From Sweltsa coloradensis (Eukaryota > Arthropoda > Insecta > Plecoptera > Chloroperlidae): 64,000 nt of DNA. Position numbers and translations under genes: made by a program. The DNA lies in NCBI GenBank assembly GCA_024449915.1, contig JAMZAV010003202.1:1-64000 (forward strand), in the 5' to 3' direction. Shown here piece by piece: positions 44,956-55,731 of this stretch; positions within the stretch are counted from its first letter, which is position 1, and the number at the start of each line of letters is the position of its first letter. A model generated the notes under the pieces. The model did not search any database, was not told where the DNA came from, and saw only the letters and a list, made by a program, of their open reading frames with translations.

Positions 44956-45519
44956 AAGTAGGCCGAACTTCGGGGGTCTGTGGGAAACAGGAGTGAAATC
45001 AGCTAAATCTCTTCTCCGTCGCCTCATCTCTGACACTCCTCACAGGCATGAAGAATATGCCACTCTATTCTCGCGCATTGAGGCTGTTCTGAACAGCCGC
45101 CCTCTGTGTGCTACGCCTCAAGACCCAGCTGATGGACCCGACTATCTGAGCCCAGGTCACTTTCTGACCGGTGCACCATTACTCGCCCGCCCGAGCGCAT
45201 CGAGCCGGACAACGCATCGCACCTGTCACGCTGGCACCGCGTGAGACAGCTCCACCAAGCATTCTGGACCCGTTGGTCCCGCGAGTACCTACATACTCAG
45301 ATGCAGCGCGGAAAATGGACCAGAAACAACCCGAACCTCCAAGTCGGAGATGTGGTTTTCGTGCTTGAAGCTTCAAGCACTCCCCTCAATTGGCCAATAG
45401 GGCGCATCACCAATCTGCACCCTGGTCGTGATGGCATTGTTCGTGTCGCCTCTATACGTACCTCATCAAGCTCGTATACCAGACCCGTCAACAAGCTCCT
45501 CACCCTCCATGTTGCATAA
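44956..45519 (+). pseudogene. BEL/Pao integrase C-terminal fragment
   Basis: The plus-strand frame continues RPNFGGLWETGVKSAKSLLR and IEAVLNSRPLCATPQDPADG followed by YLSPGHFLTGAPL. After a shift near 45215 comes RQLHQAFWTRWSREYLHTQM, LQVGDVVFVLEASSTPLNWP and GRITNLHPGRDGIVRVASI. These are the end of the integrase core and the C-terminal domain of BEL/Pao retrotransposons. The stretch 45685-45705 (GGTGGCCGGTATGTTTACGC) looks like a polypurine tract plus LTR start. It is then interrupted by repeat B; possible LTR remainder lies at 46010-46232. The fragment is frame-broken and 5'-truncated. Confidence 0.75.
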
Positions 45520-45715
45520 TTGCACAGCATCTCTCTTGTACAGTTTTCTTATATTTTTAAGTTCTCATAGCAATTCTGCTAAGAACTCTCATTTGCTCTT
45601 TTCTCGTCTGACCCTATCTTGCTTTCTCAGCAACCTCTTTGTCCCTTCTATTTGTTCTACGTCAGACTAGCCATTAAAATGTCACTTCATTTTGGTGGCC
45701 GGTATGTTTACGCGC

Positions 45716-45909
45716 ATAAATAAAAATAAAATAAAATAAATTTTATTTAGAGTCTACCCACTCAGTTATATAACTGATTTTCAGTGGGGGACTTTAAATC
45801 AAAGCGACCAAGCCAACCCTGCAGGCCCCGACGCAATCGATGAGTGAGCGATAACCAACCAAAGATCGATATTTTTAATAGCAAATATAGCAATCAGTGG
45901 TATGGACAG
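45716..45909 (-). repeat. Dispersed repeat B, copy 3 (opposite strand)
   Basis: This is the reverse complement of the 16045-16225 module, with its A/T-rich tail at the left. It lies within the presumed BEL/Pao LTR, so it inserted later. It is the only copy of B in this orientation. Confidence 0.7.
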
Positions 45910-46550
45910 AATTCCACACCTAATTTGTTCCTTTCTTCCTATACCAGCTATGAAGTATTCTGAGTCACTGACCAGCAAAACCACACGTCAGGGTTTTGCT
46001 GCCAGTCGCCAATTAGTTGTTCTCTGGCACTCGCAATTAGTGCACGCGCGTGTTTTGGTACGCACCTTCTCGCCAATGTACACGTCTACAGTGTACTTGG
46101 TAATAACAGTTCTATAGTGTTAACATTATTATTTAGTGTATATAGTTCTTCGCTAGTTACCGTCCTGTACGCCGACGCCCTTCGACGCCCGACGCCCAGC
46201 AGAGTTTATACTACACTCGCGCCGCCCTGGTTAAATCGGTAAGTGAATGCAGTCTATGTACACAGCCCGGTTTTCCCAACCTCTCCTCATTTCACGCCTT
46301 TCTCAAGACTTTCTAAAATTAATACAGTCCACTAAGCTTTCCCATTCTCGCCCACCTACCTAGCCAGTTTTGGGACTCTCTTGGCCCTCACTCTAGGTCG
46401 CTAGTAGACATTTCTATCGCATTGGCGTCTACACTTTGCAATTGACCGTTACCGGTAGATCGGTGGCACGTTTTCTTCATCTTCCCTTTCTTGTTCAACG
46501 TATGAAATCAGTAGTACCGGTAGACTAATCTTAATTTAATGTCTATTTTA

Positions 46551-47024
46551 GACATGGAGTGATTGGAAATCAAATGTGAAAAGCCGAGCTGCTGAAATTC
46601 GTGCACATGCATTAGGGACGGGAGGGGGCAGAAAAATCCCCAAAAAACTAACAGAACTAGAGCTCCGGCTTATCGAGTTCATCGGAAAAACAGCAGTGTA
46701 TGGGCTAAATGTCGCCGAAGCTGGCCTTGGTTCGGTCAGTAAGCCCACAGTAGCTAAACCAGTGGACCCCGAACCACCCCATTCGCCGACAGGCCTACCC
46801 AAAATCACGATAGCAAATTTTGCACACATAGGCCCATGTGCTGAGATTCCGCCTCAGCCTCAGTACAGTGCCGTTCATGGGCCAGATTTGGTTGAAGTTG
46901 TTACTGATGTGGTGGCTAATATAGGCCTACCGTTACCTGCCAATCCTGCCATAATTCAAACGCCTTTGGGAATTGGCAAAAATGTACGCCTAGGCCTAAA
47001 GAGAAAACACAGCACAAGTGCCGA
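46551..47024 (+). CDS. Myb/SANT-like protein, internal exon
   Basis: The exon opens after an acceptor (TCTATTTTAG, ending 46550) with WSDWKSNVKSRAAEIRAHAL, GTGGGRKIPKKLTELELRLI and EFIGKTAVYGL. This is the second half of a Myb/SANT-like domain plus the GTGGG...LT-x-x-E linker typical of Harbinger-associated and NAIF1-like proteins. A Pro-rich segment follows (VAKPVDPEPPHSPTGLPK). It ends at a donor, GAAG|GTAGGA (47024/47025). The first half of the domain is not found directly upstream; the interval is occupied by BEL and repeat insertions. Confidence 0.65.
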
Positions 47025-47353
47025 AGGTAGGAAGTCATAAACTGATTTTTTATTATCATAGGATCAGATTCCGTTTATTTTCAAAAAGTTATACACAATA
47101 TATTAGACCTATAGGTCTACCAATACCTTAGGCCTACTTCAAATTATTTTTGATATATACTTACATAATGGTAGGCTAGGGATTAGAGCCCACTAACACA
47201 GTAATAATTACCGTAGTCAATTGTTAGTTTTGTTTATTTTGTGGCACAATAGCCAATTTAAAATTTTCATACAGGCCTATAGGCCTACAATATTATCACA
47301 CAATATAATATCACAATATTAGCATTACACATTTAACATTTCATATTTATTTA

Positions 47354-47579
47354 TTGGATATTGCTTTACGTCTCATATTTATGCAACTTGGCTAATCCAG
47401 ACGAAGGGAGGGACGTAAAGGATGACGCGGGGGGACAAGGGGTGGACAGGCCTGTGCTGGTCAGAACCAGCCACAAGCATATGGGGAGGGCAGGGGGTCT
47501 CCGTCTGTGTCATCATCCGTCCGTGTTGTCTTTGTCGTCGCCGTCGGGGAGGTAGTCAAAGGGAAGGGGTTCCCCGACG
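47354..47579 (-). mobile_element. SINE-like element, truncated copy
   Basis: The copy lacks the head beyond CCCCGACG and about 20 bp around the CCCACGTCGTGGTCG segment. It lies in the presumed intron between the Myb-like exon and the next candidate exon. No clear target duplication was seen. Confidence 0.8.
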
Positions 47580-47935
47580 TAAGCTTGACAATAAGTAATT
47601 AACAATTTACAAATGTTACACACTAGGGCCTTGTTTAATAAAACTAACTGTTGTTCTGAACTCATTCGGATTCAAACAATCCTCCAATTTTTACTCTTCT
47701 ATTGTTGGAGACATATCTCTTTGTTCTTTTCATAACATTTACCTAGTGTTCTATGAAAGTGTATTTAACACACATAGGCTATTGTTAATTGTTAATTTTG
47801 TTAAAACAGTAGGCCTTCCATGTTGACACCATTTGTGTCAACAGTTAAATTGGGCATGTGGATGATACGACTAGTTAAACTTAAAATTACAGTTACAGGC
47901 CTACCAGATAAACTTATTTCAATATTATCCTACAG

Positions 47936-48178
47936 GCAAGAAGACTATGCCGACATATTCTATTTCGCAAGCAGCCAAGTCTTTCGAGTCCATCGAAGAA
48001 AAGCGGAACGAATTCTATGAGGCAATTCGCAACAACTTAAGAGAGCTTGGCTGCTTCATACCAATCAATCGCAGCTGCCAAGATCGACAAGGCTGCAGCA
48101 CTTGAACGGATTGCTGCGGCTAAGGAGGCAAAATATAACATTGTCTATTTGGATACAACTACAAGTATAACAGATTAA
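47936..48178 (+). CDS. Candidate C-terminal exon of the Myb-like gene
   Basis: An acceptor, TTATCCTACAG (ending 47935), precedes a frame with KKTMPTYSISQAAKSFESIE and FYEAIRNNLRELGC. After a one-base shift near 48075 the open frame is AAKIDKAAALERIAAAKEAK then YNIVYLDTTTSITD and a stop. A C-terminal coiled coil of Ala/Lys/Glu repeats is common in Myb-like accessory proteins. The shift could be decay or an assembly error. Linkage to 46551-47024 is inferred from order and splice sites. Confidence 0.45.
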
Positions 48179-48179
48179 T

Positions 48180-49170
48180 TCGCTTTACAGTAGGTAGCAA
48201 TTTGTAGAGATACGTGTAAATAGCATTTTCAACTGTCATTTCATAACATTTTGTAGCATAGTCCTATACTTTTGCCTACCTTCAAAATCTTGGGTTGGTA
48301 GGCCTATAGGGTTTTATCAGATTTTATTGTAAAATTATGTCATCAAGGGTACGTAAAATGTTCAATTAAATTAAATTAGGGCTGGATTAACCTCAGTAGG
48401 CCAAAGTGATAAAATGGCGCTTCGTAGCAAAACGCTATTTTTTATGTATCTCTAATATTTTGCCATTTCAGTTAGTATTTAGTACGGATGTGCGGTTCCA
48501 GGTTTTGGTTTTGGTTTCGAGTAGTACCAATTTTTAGGTTCCGGTTCTTGAAAAATCGTTTAAAAAACTAATGGAATAAATTTCTAAGACAGCAACCTTG
48601 GCCTAGGCCTACCCAATATCATCTTCCATCTCGGAAGTGCGATCACTTAAAAAATAAAGTTATGCTCACTCATTTTATCGGAACAATTAACCCGGGCGGA
48701 AAAAAAATAATGCCGTTATCGTAAGTCTTGAATGGAAGTCTGATTAATTTAATATAAGAACTTGGTAAAAAATGTTGTATATGAATTTCAGACATTACTA
48801 TGAAGAAGAAAATAAGTTTAATACACTGTCTGTTATTTTCTATACTCTCATTTTATTGTATTCTAATTAGTTCTAGTTATTACTGTTAGCCCTAATATTA
48901 GTATCATCTTATTTTAATCAAGAAAAAAAAATGTAATTTGTACTTATGTAGGACTACAAATATAGTATATAGGTATATATTAGCCACGCACACTATATAA
49001 GCAATAATATTATGAATGGAATTATGGACTCATTAGGCAATGCAAGAAATATTTATTTTACTTTTAACTGTAGTTTTCTTAGCTCTTAGTATTATTAGTC
49101 TTGGGCATCAAGTAGGAGTGATTTATTACATAACCTGTATGAAATATGTATGTAGTTAACACTTTAAAGA
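48180..49170. other. AT-rich, no gene seen
   Basis: No frame of interest. The area holds a short TTCGGTTTTGGTTTC-like word cluster near 48505 and TAGGCCTA words. It is probably intergenic or the 3' region of the Myb-like gene. Confidence 0.4.
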
Positions 49171-49175
49171 AACCC

Positions 49176-49205
49176 AAATAAATAAATAAATAAATAAATA
49201 AATAA
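49176..49205. repeat. (AAAT)n microsatellite
   Basis: About seven AAAT units. They could be the 3' tail of an unrecognised retroelement to the left. Confidence 0.9.
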
Positions 49206-49206
49206 A

Positions 49207-49490
49207 CACTAGACTCGTAGAGCGTTGATTAAAAATACGACTGTTTATGGCAGAAGTAGGGTTAAATCGGTTAACGCTTTGAAGTTAACATCGGTTTTCG
49301 ATTGCGCGGCACCTGCAAAACAATATTACGATGCGTTTTAGGCAAAAATACCGAAAGTGAGAAACTAAAGGCTCCTAGCCCAATTATATTACAAAATAAT
49401 GCAACTTTAGTGTTGACAAAAACATAACATCACGTCAGTCTAAAGCTCAAAACTCGTGTGACGTGTTTTATATCGATAGTTGAACTCTTG
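49207..49490 (+). repeat. Dispersed repeat D, copy 2, upstream of piggyBac 2
   Basis: This block is homologous to 36400-36720 and ends in GTGTTTTATATCGATAGTTG, immediately before piggyBac coding sequence. Confidence 0.55.
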
Positions 49491-50240
49491 GTTATGGTAC
49501 AATTAGAGCAACGAAAAAAACATTTTCTTCAAAAAATTCTGAAAGGTGACAAAGAGCTGGCCTATAGAGACATTGATTTTGCGCAGTGTGGTGATATTTC
49601 TGTCAGTAAGTGGAAATATAGGGGGAAGAAGTGTGTACATGTCATTTCCAATATGCACGACCCATCAACACATGTCACCGTTTTTCGAACCAATAAGGAA
49701 GGGAAACGAGAAGAAGTGCCATGTCCTGATTCCATCGCTAACTACAGTATGTACATGGGAGGGGTGGACAAATTCCACCAAACCTACTCTTTCTTTAACA
49801 TTAGTTGGAAGTCTAGGAGGTGGTGGCTAATTTGTTTTTATCACCTACTTGATTCTTCAATAGTAAATAAATTTGCTCTCTACAAAGTGCAAATGAAGTT
49901 AGGTAAAATAGTTCTTCTGCAATGACTCATTTAAACTTTACATCTACACTAGTCAATGAGCTAATAGGGACATTATGTAACAGGAAAAACGTATGGGCAG
50001 TACGCAGTACCCGGCACCAGTTTTGGAAAGAAAAATAATGATCGTTTGACTGGTAGATCAACTGGTATCCATAGGTCGATGAGGTTGTCAGACGTTGGTG
50101 ACACTTCGCTACAGTGGGCACTCGTCGCAGGTGTGCATATTGAAGCACAAGTAAACAACAGCGACGTAGCAACCCTCAATGTGTGGCATGTAAAGTTGCA
50201 TTGTGCAAAGGATGTTTTGCACCATTCCATTCATCTCGAA
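49491..50240 (+). pseudogene. piggyBac transposase, C-terminal copy 2
   Basis: The plus-strand frame reads DIDFAQCGDISVSKWKYRGK, HVISNMHDPSTHVTVFRTNK, MYMGGVDKFHQTYSFFNISW and YHLLDSSIVNKFALYKVQMK. These are the segments around and after the third catalytic Asp (G-G-V-D) of piggyBac. Beyond the stop at 49925, frame-broken sequence at about 50090-50235 contains a Cys-rich end with CVACKVALCKGCF. It is a different subfamily from the copy at 20787. The N-terminal half and the first two catalytic Asp residues are missing. Confidence 0.8.
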
Positions 50241-50910
50241 CACAGATAGTAGTGTAAAATAGCCTAGATAATAGATATGTAACGAAAACGTACTTATAAT
50301 TAACAATTGTAATTAAAATAGTTAAAAATAAATGAAAAAAATGTTCCTATCCACATTGCTTTTTACTGACTATCCCTTTCCATCTACTTATAGTTAATAA
50401 TAACTATGAAAAGTTGATATATTTTGTTCATATTTGGTAAAGTGGTACGTACCAGTAAATATGGACTGATATATGCTGTCATTATAGAACACTGGTACTA
50501 ACCCTGTACCACCTCATTTTGGGGCTCATAATTGAAAATGTTCCCTCAATTTTTTTTGTTGCTTTTATTGAGTCAAACGATATCTGATAAATGTATAACA
50601 TAATTTTTTCCACTTACCTTTACAACCTGCCCTATAAAGGGTTAATGACTTTCATAAGTGTAAGGAAAATCATTTATTCCACACTTATTATATTGTAAAA
50701 CGCTAAATATATATTTTGTAGCTAATTGCAATATAATTTTCATTACCCGTAACCATACGAATCACCATGTCAAATGTTACACAACCTCAGTAAGTATTTT
50801 TCGAAGTTCACAAACTACCATGCACGCTGATCTTCTAAAGAGTAAAACTACCAGTAAGTAATGCAGGAAACTTTGCCACAATATTGGCTTCATGTAAAGA
50901 ATACAATGCT

Positions 50911-50933
50911 CAATCAATCAATCAATCAATCAA
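50911..50933. repeat. (AATC)n microsatellite
   Basis: About six CAAT/AATC units. The SINE family in this window has a similar tail motif, but no SINE body is attached here. Confidence 0.85.
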
Positions 50934-50985
50934 CCACATGGTCGTTTGTGCCAGTGTTTAAAAAACATACAAATGGTAAGAAATT

Positions 50986-51160
50986 ATGTCAGACGATCAG
51001 CAATCTTGGTTTCCATGTAAAATGCATTTAGCTGTTCTGGCTGTCAAGAGTGGGAAAATGGGACGACTCATGGCCAGCAACGCATTTAACGTTCCCAGAA
51101 CAACACTGCAAAGGCGAGCAAGAGACAAACATATTGATGCTTCTTCTGGAAACAAGGTAT
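50986..51160 (+). CDS. psq-type HTH exon (pogo/CENP-B-like)
   Basis: The frame reads SDDQQSWFPCKMHLAVLAVK, then SGKMGRLMASNAFNVPRTTL and QRRARDK. The A-x-x-A-V-x-x-G-K-M-G-x-x-x-A-S-x-x-F-x-V-P-R-T-T-L-Q-R-R pattern is the psq helix-turn-helix at the N-terminus of pogo/Tigger-type transposases and their domesticated relatives. It ends at a donor, CAAG|GTATGA (51160/51161). No DDE catalytic domain follows in the next kilobases, so it is a lone exon or remnant. Confidence 0.65.
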
Positions 51161-51247
51161 GATTTCAATATGCTCTTGTCTAAGGTTATTGTAATATGAT
51201 GACCTAAATAATTGTGTGGACTTAGGCCTCAAGAGGGTTATCATGTT

Positions 51248-51468
51248 GTTATCATGCGCACATATTAATCGTGGATTATTATATTTGCTTGATTTTGTTA
51301 GTTATATAAGTACTAGTTTTTCCATTGGATTGCGTCCAATAATTGAAGATCAATCGAATTGCACTGCGCTGTTATCATGCGTACATATTAAGCGTGGATT
51401 ATTATATTTGCTTGATTTCGTTAGCTATATAAGTACTAGTTTTTCCATTGTATGACGTCCAATAATTG
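51248..51468. repeat. 123-bp tandem duplication
   Basis: The segment GTTATCATGCGCACATATTA ... CCATTGGATTGCGTCCAATA is repeated with a 123-bp period (51248-51345 and 51371-51468). A SINE begins directly after the second copy. Confidence 0.85.
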
Positions 51469-51562
51469 ATTGATTGTATATTGCTTAACGTCCCATATTT
51501 ATGCAACTTGTCTAATCGAGACGAAGGGAGGGACGTTAGGGATGACGTGGGGGGACAAAGGG
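51467..51562 (-). mobile_element. SINE-like element, short copy
   Basis: Only the tail-side 96 bp remain, with an ATTGATTGATTG tail at the left. Confidence 0.75.
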
Positions 51563-51959
51563 AATTATTTAAAATGCGTAAGAACTTTATCCCAGCACTT
51601 GCCTTTTGACACAACACAGAACGCTTAATACTATTATGTAGTCGTTAAACATAGAAACGCATATTATGTTTGGATCATTACTGAGTCCACATTAAAAGTT
51701 TTACTTCATTTTAACTAGACGTTTATTAAATTAATGGTAAGGTCGGTCCCTGGGGTTGAGGTCCCTGTGGAGACACCGACCCACCCACCCCTCGAGGACC
51801 AGGAGCAATTTTTCTGCCCTTATATGGTCAGCGAGCCAGTGCGGCTTCATCACACAAGGCAACCATACTTTGTATGTCGCTAGTACGTCATTGCAGGTAG
51901 GGCTTACCAAATGCATATGTAAGTGCCTGAACACTTTGTTTCTGCTTACAGGCAACTGA

Positions 51960-52370
51960 AAATATGACGAAACTTTTCATCTACTATATTAACAAAAAAT
52001 CAATAGAAAATCTTGATTTAAAGGATAAAATCAAAAAACTACTTGCCGAAAAACAAAAGAAAGTGACGAAAAACAAATAGTAATAGCCGAAAATAAAAAA
52101 AGTCAATAAAGAAAACAAAAATTAGAAGCTGAAAATGAAAAATTAGTGGCCGGAAAAAACAAATTAAGTGCGGAAAACAAACAACTAAATGAAGATAAAC
52201 AAAAAATGAGATTCGAATATAGAAATGTCAATGACAACAATCAAAACTAAATAGCCGAAAATGAAAAACTATCGGCCAAAATAGCATATTAGTTACGGAA
52301 AAACAAAAAGCTAGAGCAGAAAAACAAAAAGCTAGAGAAGAAAAAGAGCAAGTACTTAGTAAATATGAGG
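51960..52370 (+). repeat. Decayed coiled-coil-like repeat (AENKKL units)
   Basis: The sequence is a degenerate array of GCCGAAAACAAA / GAAAAACAAAAAGCTAGA words. Translated in pieces it gives heptad-like AENEKLVAGKNKLSAENKQL segments, interrupted by several stops. It starts after an acceptor-like CTTACAG (near 51952) and ends near a donor-like GAG|GTAAGT (52369/52370). It looks like a decayed coiled-coil exon that grew by short tandem duplication. Confidence 0.5.
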
Positions 52371-52882
52371 TAAGTGCAAAATGTACGGTACTTTGTACTT
52401 TCTGGGGGTCACTTCTTAAACAATTAACTGGCTTAGAATAATGTTTGATCCACTGCCTCCAAGATATTTCTTCCTCTTTACCTGCATGAGTGACCCAAAG
52501 ATGTTGGAATCAGGTTGGTCGCATGACCACTAAACAAGTTTTGATTGTTGACAAGTCATTCGCTCTAAGCGGCCACAGGGGCGCATTTTAGCGCTAGTTT
52601 ACTCCACAGAGAGCATTGTTTTGTCGAATTCTATAAACTTAACATTCGTAAACACAATAGGTTGTTGAATTCATTTACCTAAGTAGAACCCATTTAAACG
52701 GGGCTCCAAGTTGTCCTAGATACCCTAGGCCTATATATTCAGAGTGGTGGTGTAGCCCTATAACTCCTGTATAATTCCTATTTTTTTTTTCAATTGATTC
52801 CTATATTTTGAGCAAATTTAGCAATTTTGAAACAAAATGGGCATTGTTTTTAAGAATATAGTATAATTTGCAGTAAAATTGA

Positions 52883-53113
52883 TGATTGATTGGATATTGC
52901 TTAACGTCTCATATTTATGCAACTTGGCTAATCGAGATGAAGAGAGGGACGTAAGGGATGACGCGAGGGGACAAGGGGTGGACAGGCCTGTGCTGGTCAG
53001 AACCAGCCACAAGCTTATGATGGGGAGGGCAGGGGCTACACCCACGTCGTGGTCGTCTCCGTCTGTCATCATCTGTCCGTGTTGTCATTATCGACGCCGT
53101 AGGGGTGGTAGTC
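52883..53113 (-). mobile_element. SINE-like element, truncated copy next to tandem array
   Basis: The copy lacks the head beyond GGTAGTCA and is followed after about 23 bp by the first unit of the 2.4-kb array. The left tail reads TGATGATTGATTGG. Confidence 0.8.
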
Positions 53114-53252
53114 AGAACGAGGGTTGATTTACCCCACAGCCCGTCTGACCAGTGATATTCTTTTTTGGGCTAACTTCTTTTAAAAAATTTGTGTATGTTT
53201 TAATCGTGTATACTTAATGGGAGGCAGATTTGACCCTTTTTGGGGCCCACTT

Positions 53253-53281
53253 TGGAGGCGTCTGACGGGTTAACGCCCCCA
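53253..53281. promoter_or_regulatory. GC-rich hairpin, unit 1
   Basis: TGGAGGCGT pairs with ACGCCCCCA across CTGACGGGTTA, with one mismatch. It lies 57 bp upstream of the small ORF. A second, weaker stem, GACTCGTAAGAC, follows at once (53285-53296). Confidence 0.6.
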
Positions 53282-53338
53282 CGTTGACTCGTAAGACGCG
53301 CCTTTTTGAAAATGACATGAATTTCCGCTTCTATTCCA

Positions 53339-53563
53339 ATGGTCAAAACATATGTACCTTATGAGGCAATAGAAACTGTCACTGGCTCTCCGTCTATTAG
53401 GGGACAAGGTTATAATGAACAAAGAGGTGGGAAAGATAGGGAAGGAAATGGAAGGACTGAGAACCCGAATTATCAGATTGTAGGCTACCGTGCTTCCTAC
53501 ATGCAGGCAAGGAACCCAATGCAAATCCCCAGTGTCAACTTTGTAAGAGCATATTCAAACTAA
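53339..53563 (+). CDS. Small ORF of unit 1 (74 codons)
   Basis: This frame starts MVKTYVPYEAIETVTGSPSI, then becomes polar and Gly/Arg/Asn-rich (GGKDREGNGRTENP). It is identical in units 1 and 2 except for one residue and is preserved at its start in unit 3. Its last 27 residues are read in a different frame from the corresponding part of unit 3, because of 5 extra bases (GGCTA). In the alternate frame the same DNA encodes a C-x2-H-x10-C-x2-C motif. No family is recognised. An antisense frame of 84 codons also spans it, but the unit order favours the plus strand. Confidence 0.45.
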   Translation: MVKTYVPYEAIETVTGSPSIRGQGYNEQRGGKDREGNGRTENPNYQIVGYRASYMQARNPMQIPSVNFVRAYSN

Positions 53564-53744
53564 TAACTTTGAAGCGTTTTGATTTTCAAATCTCAATATT
53601 CTTGCACTTGAAACACTTTTAATTAAATCCAATGATACACAATTCATATTCAGCACCAATATTATGTGGATAACATATTGTTTTGCAATTGAAAGTTTTC
53701 AAAAAGCGATACGGTACGATACACAGTCTCGGATTTAGCATAGG

Positions 53745-53752
53745 TATATAAG
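53745..53752 (+). promoter_or_regulatory. TATA-like box before large ORF, unit 1
   Basis: TATATAAG lies 10 bp before the first ATG and is conserved at 56147-56154 and 58548-58555, with the context TATAAGATAACACAAAATG. If used as a TATA box, transcription would start past the first ATG, so the second in-frame Met (residue 10) would be used. Confidence 0.45.
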
Positions 53753-53762
53753 ATAACACAAA

Positions 53763-55530
53763 ATGCTTATTCCATACAAATTTGTCTTCATGATTAATGA
53801 TGCTATTTTTGTATTGCCGAAAAAAAATACTGAAACAGAGGCCCAGAGTTATGTAGTTCCGCAGATTGCGGACTATTCTACTTTCGATGAATTCCTATAT
53901 GGACTATGGAAACTGGTCCTGCAAAGGATACTTTCCAGTTTAGTTAATTTAAGATGCCCTTCGTCCAATTTCTGGAACATACGCACTCCAGATCCGGACG
54001 CATTAGGATACCCAGTAACGTTAATACAACAGATCAATGGAATGACCTATCAGTGGTACATAACTTGGTCAATCGTATAGATTTAGTTGACAGAACACCA
54101 ACTTTGGCAGAAGCCAATGTTTGTGGAGACATAGATGTGTTGAATGTGACTAGGGAGCTGCAGACATACAGCTTCTTGGAAATGCGGAACATTAGAGACC
54201 GTTTGCAGAGGTTCTTGAACTTTGTCTCAGGACACGCAAGATCAGTATATGTTTTGCCCACTTCGACAGCGGATAAGTTCTTCCATCCGCTTGCCGATTA
54301 CCGATTTGTAAACCGTATGTACCGGGGACTAATGTATATGTCTGGCTGGCTTATGACCTCGTGGTACAAGCCATTTTGCCGGAGATCCCCATTGATCCGA
54401 TCAACGATTCAGTTTTAATAAAGAAAGCACAAGGGAGTGCGACGCGTTCAGGTTTCCTGGCTGACGTCACCAGTGTACAATATTCGGCATCGATGGCGTC
54501 AGATTTTGCCATAATATTTTGACACTGTTATGCCCAGGATATGTGCAAGTGGATATTGATTGGAGCGATATCCCCGCGGAGGCAGTAGATTTGGTTGGGT
54601 TCATAGCCTTGATGTGTAAACTGGTATTTATGCGTAGCGCTAGTCAGTTAGATTCTATAACCGACGAGTCGGCGAGGCAAGTTGAAGAGAAGATAGTTGC
54701 ATTGGGACTAAGAAGCAATATGTTTAGACGTAACAATGTGGTAGACATACATCAGTATCCATTATTTCGAGTGGAGAGTATCCGAGGTGGTGTCTCTCCA
54801 GAGATGATGGATGCGTTGAGGACAGACATGACCGGACGCGGTTGGATGAACGGCAATCGCGCAGTGCGAGCAGAGGATAATGTACAAGACCTGTACGATA
54901 CCCCTCTCGAGATGAGACCAGTATACGCCGTTGACTGCAGTGACTATGACGTTTTCGCACTCAATGAGAATGGATTAAGATCTACATGGGTGATAGGGTG
55001 TGCTATCGAAGCATTCGCTTACGCCTGGTCGCGCAAGAATAGCGCTTTGAGTGAGGTAGCTATCAGCTATACTCGCAACGTTTTGGCCTACTTAATCAGA
55101 ATGAACAAATACCTACGAACGAACTACTATACAGGGTTGAGATTAAACCCAATAGAGCAAATAGACTTATTGGAGATGAAAAGCTACGTCAATGCTTAAG
55201 GATGCCTGTTAAATCCAAAAGCATTCTGCACTAGTGAAGTGTTTGGGGCATCAGAGTATGTATTTAAGAAAAACATCGATTGTGAAACAAATCACCGTGG
55301 AGTCGTCGTGTGTTATGGACCTAATATATATGCGGTTGGTTCTTCGCCTGATTAATCGAGAGTTGTTGCATTATGGGATAACGGATGAATATGGAAAATT
55401 ACGTTTATGGTCATTGGTAGTCTCATGGGTGCGAGAAGGTAGTTCAAACCCCGTGATTAGCCACCTAGAAAGTTTGGTTACCAAGCGTATTATAGGTCAG
55501 ATTTCCAGGAACTATGGCGTCGAGGTCTGA
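53763..55530 (+). pseudogene. Large ORF of unit 1, about 590 codons, frame-broken
   Basis: This matches the large frame of unit 2 almost base for base. It is interrupted by several one-base losses, mostly in short homopolymers: one G lost near 54055, one G near 54341, one C near 55150, and a C and a T near 55205-55215. A small rearranged patch lies near 54515. Unit 1 keeps CCCC at 54572-54575, where unit 2 has CCC and breaks. The protein is mainly helical in appearance, without signal peptide, obvious membrane segment or known motif. Function is unknown. Confidence 0.6.
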
Positions 55531-55645
55531 TGCAGCCCGTCTGATGAGTGATATTCTTTTTGGGCTAACTGCTTTTATAAATTTTTGTATGTTTTAATCG
55601 TGTATACTTAATGGGGGCAGATTTGACCCTTTTTGGGGCCCACTT

Positions 55646-55674
55646 TGGAGGCGTCTGACGGGTTAACGCCCCCA
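55646..55674. promoter_or_regulatory. GC-rich hairpin, unit 2
   Basis: This is the same stem as in unit 1. The following small stem reads GACT-CGTA-AGTC, fully paired. Confidence 0.6.
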
Positions 55675-55731
55675 CGTTGACTCGTAAGTCGCGCCTTTTT
55701 GAAAATGACATGAATTTCCGCTTCTATTCCA

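Noticed and set aside
44953..44959. GTAAGT at the end of the Myb-like frame as a sure splice donor
   Set aside because: BEL/Pao integrase coding sequence starts at the same point, so the apparent donor may be a junction artefact. It is kept only as a possibility.
53270..53524. 84-codon antisense frame repeated in units 1 and 2
   Set aside because: It overlaps the small plus-strand ORF entirely and is lost in unit 3. Conservation follows from near-identity of the units and gives no independent support.
55533..55566. Hammerhead-ribozyme-like CTGATGAG at the start of array units
   Set aside because: The CUGAUGA core is present, but no GAAA box follows at a workable distance, and unit 1 reads CTGACCAG. 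The AGCCC/GGGCT stem around it does not make hammerhead topology.
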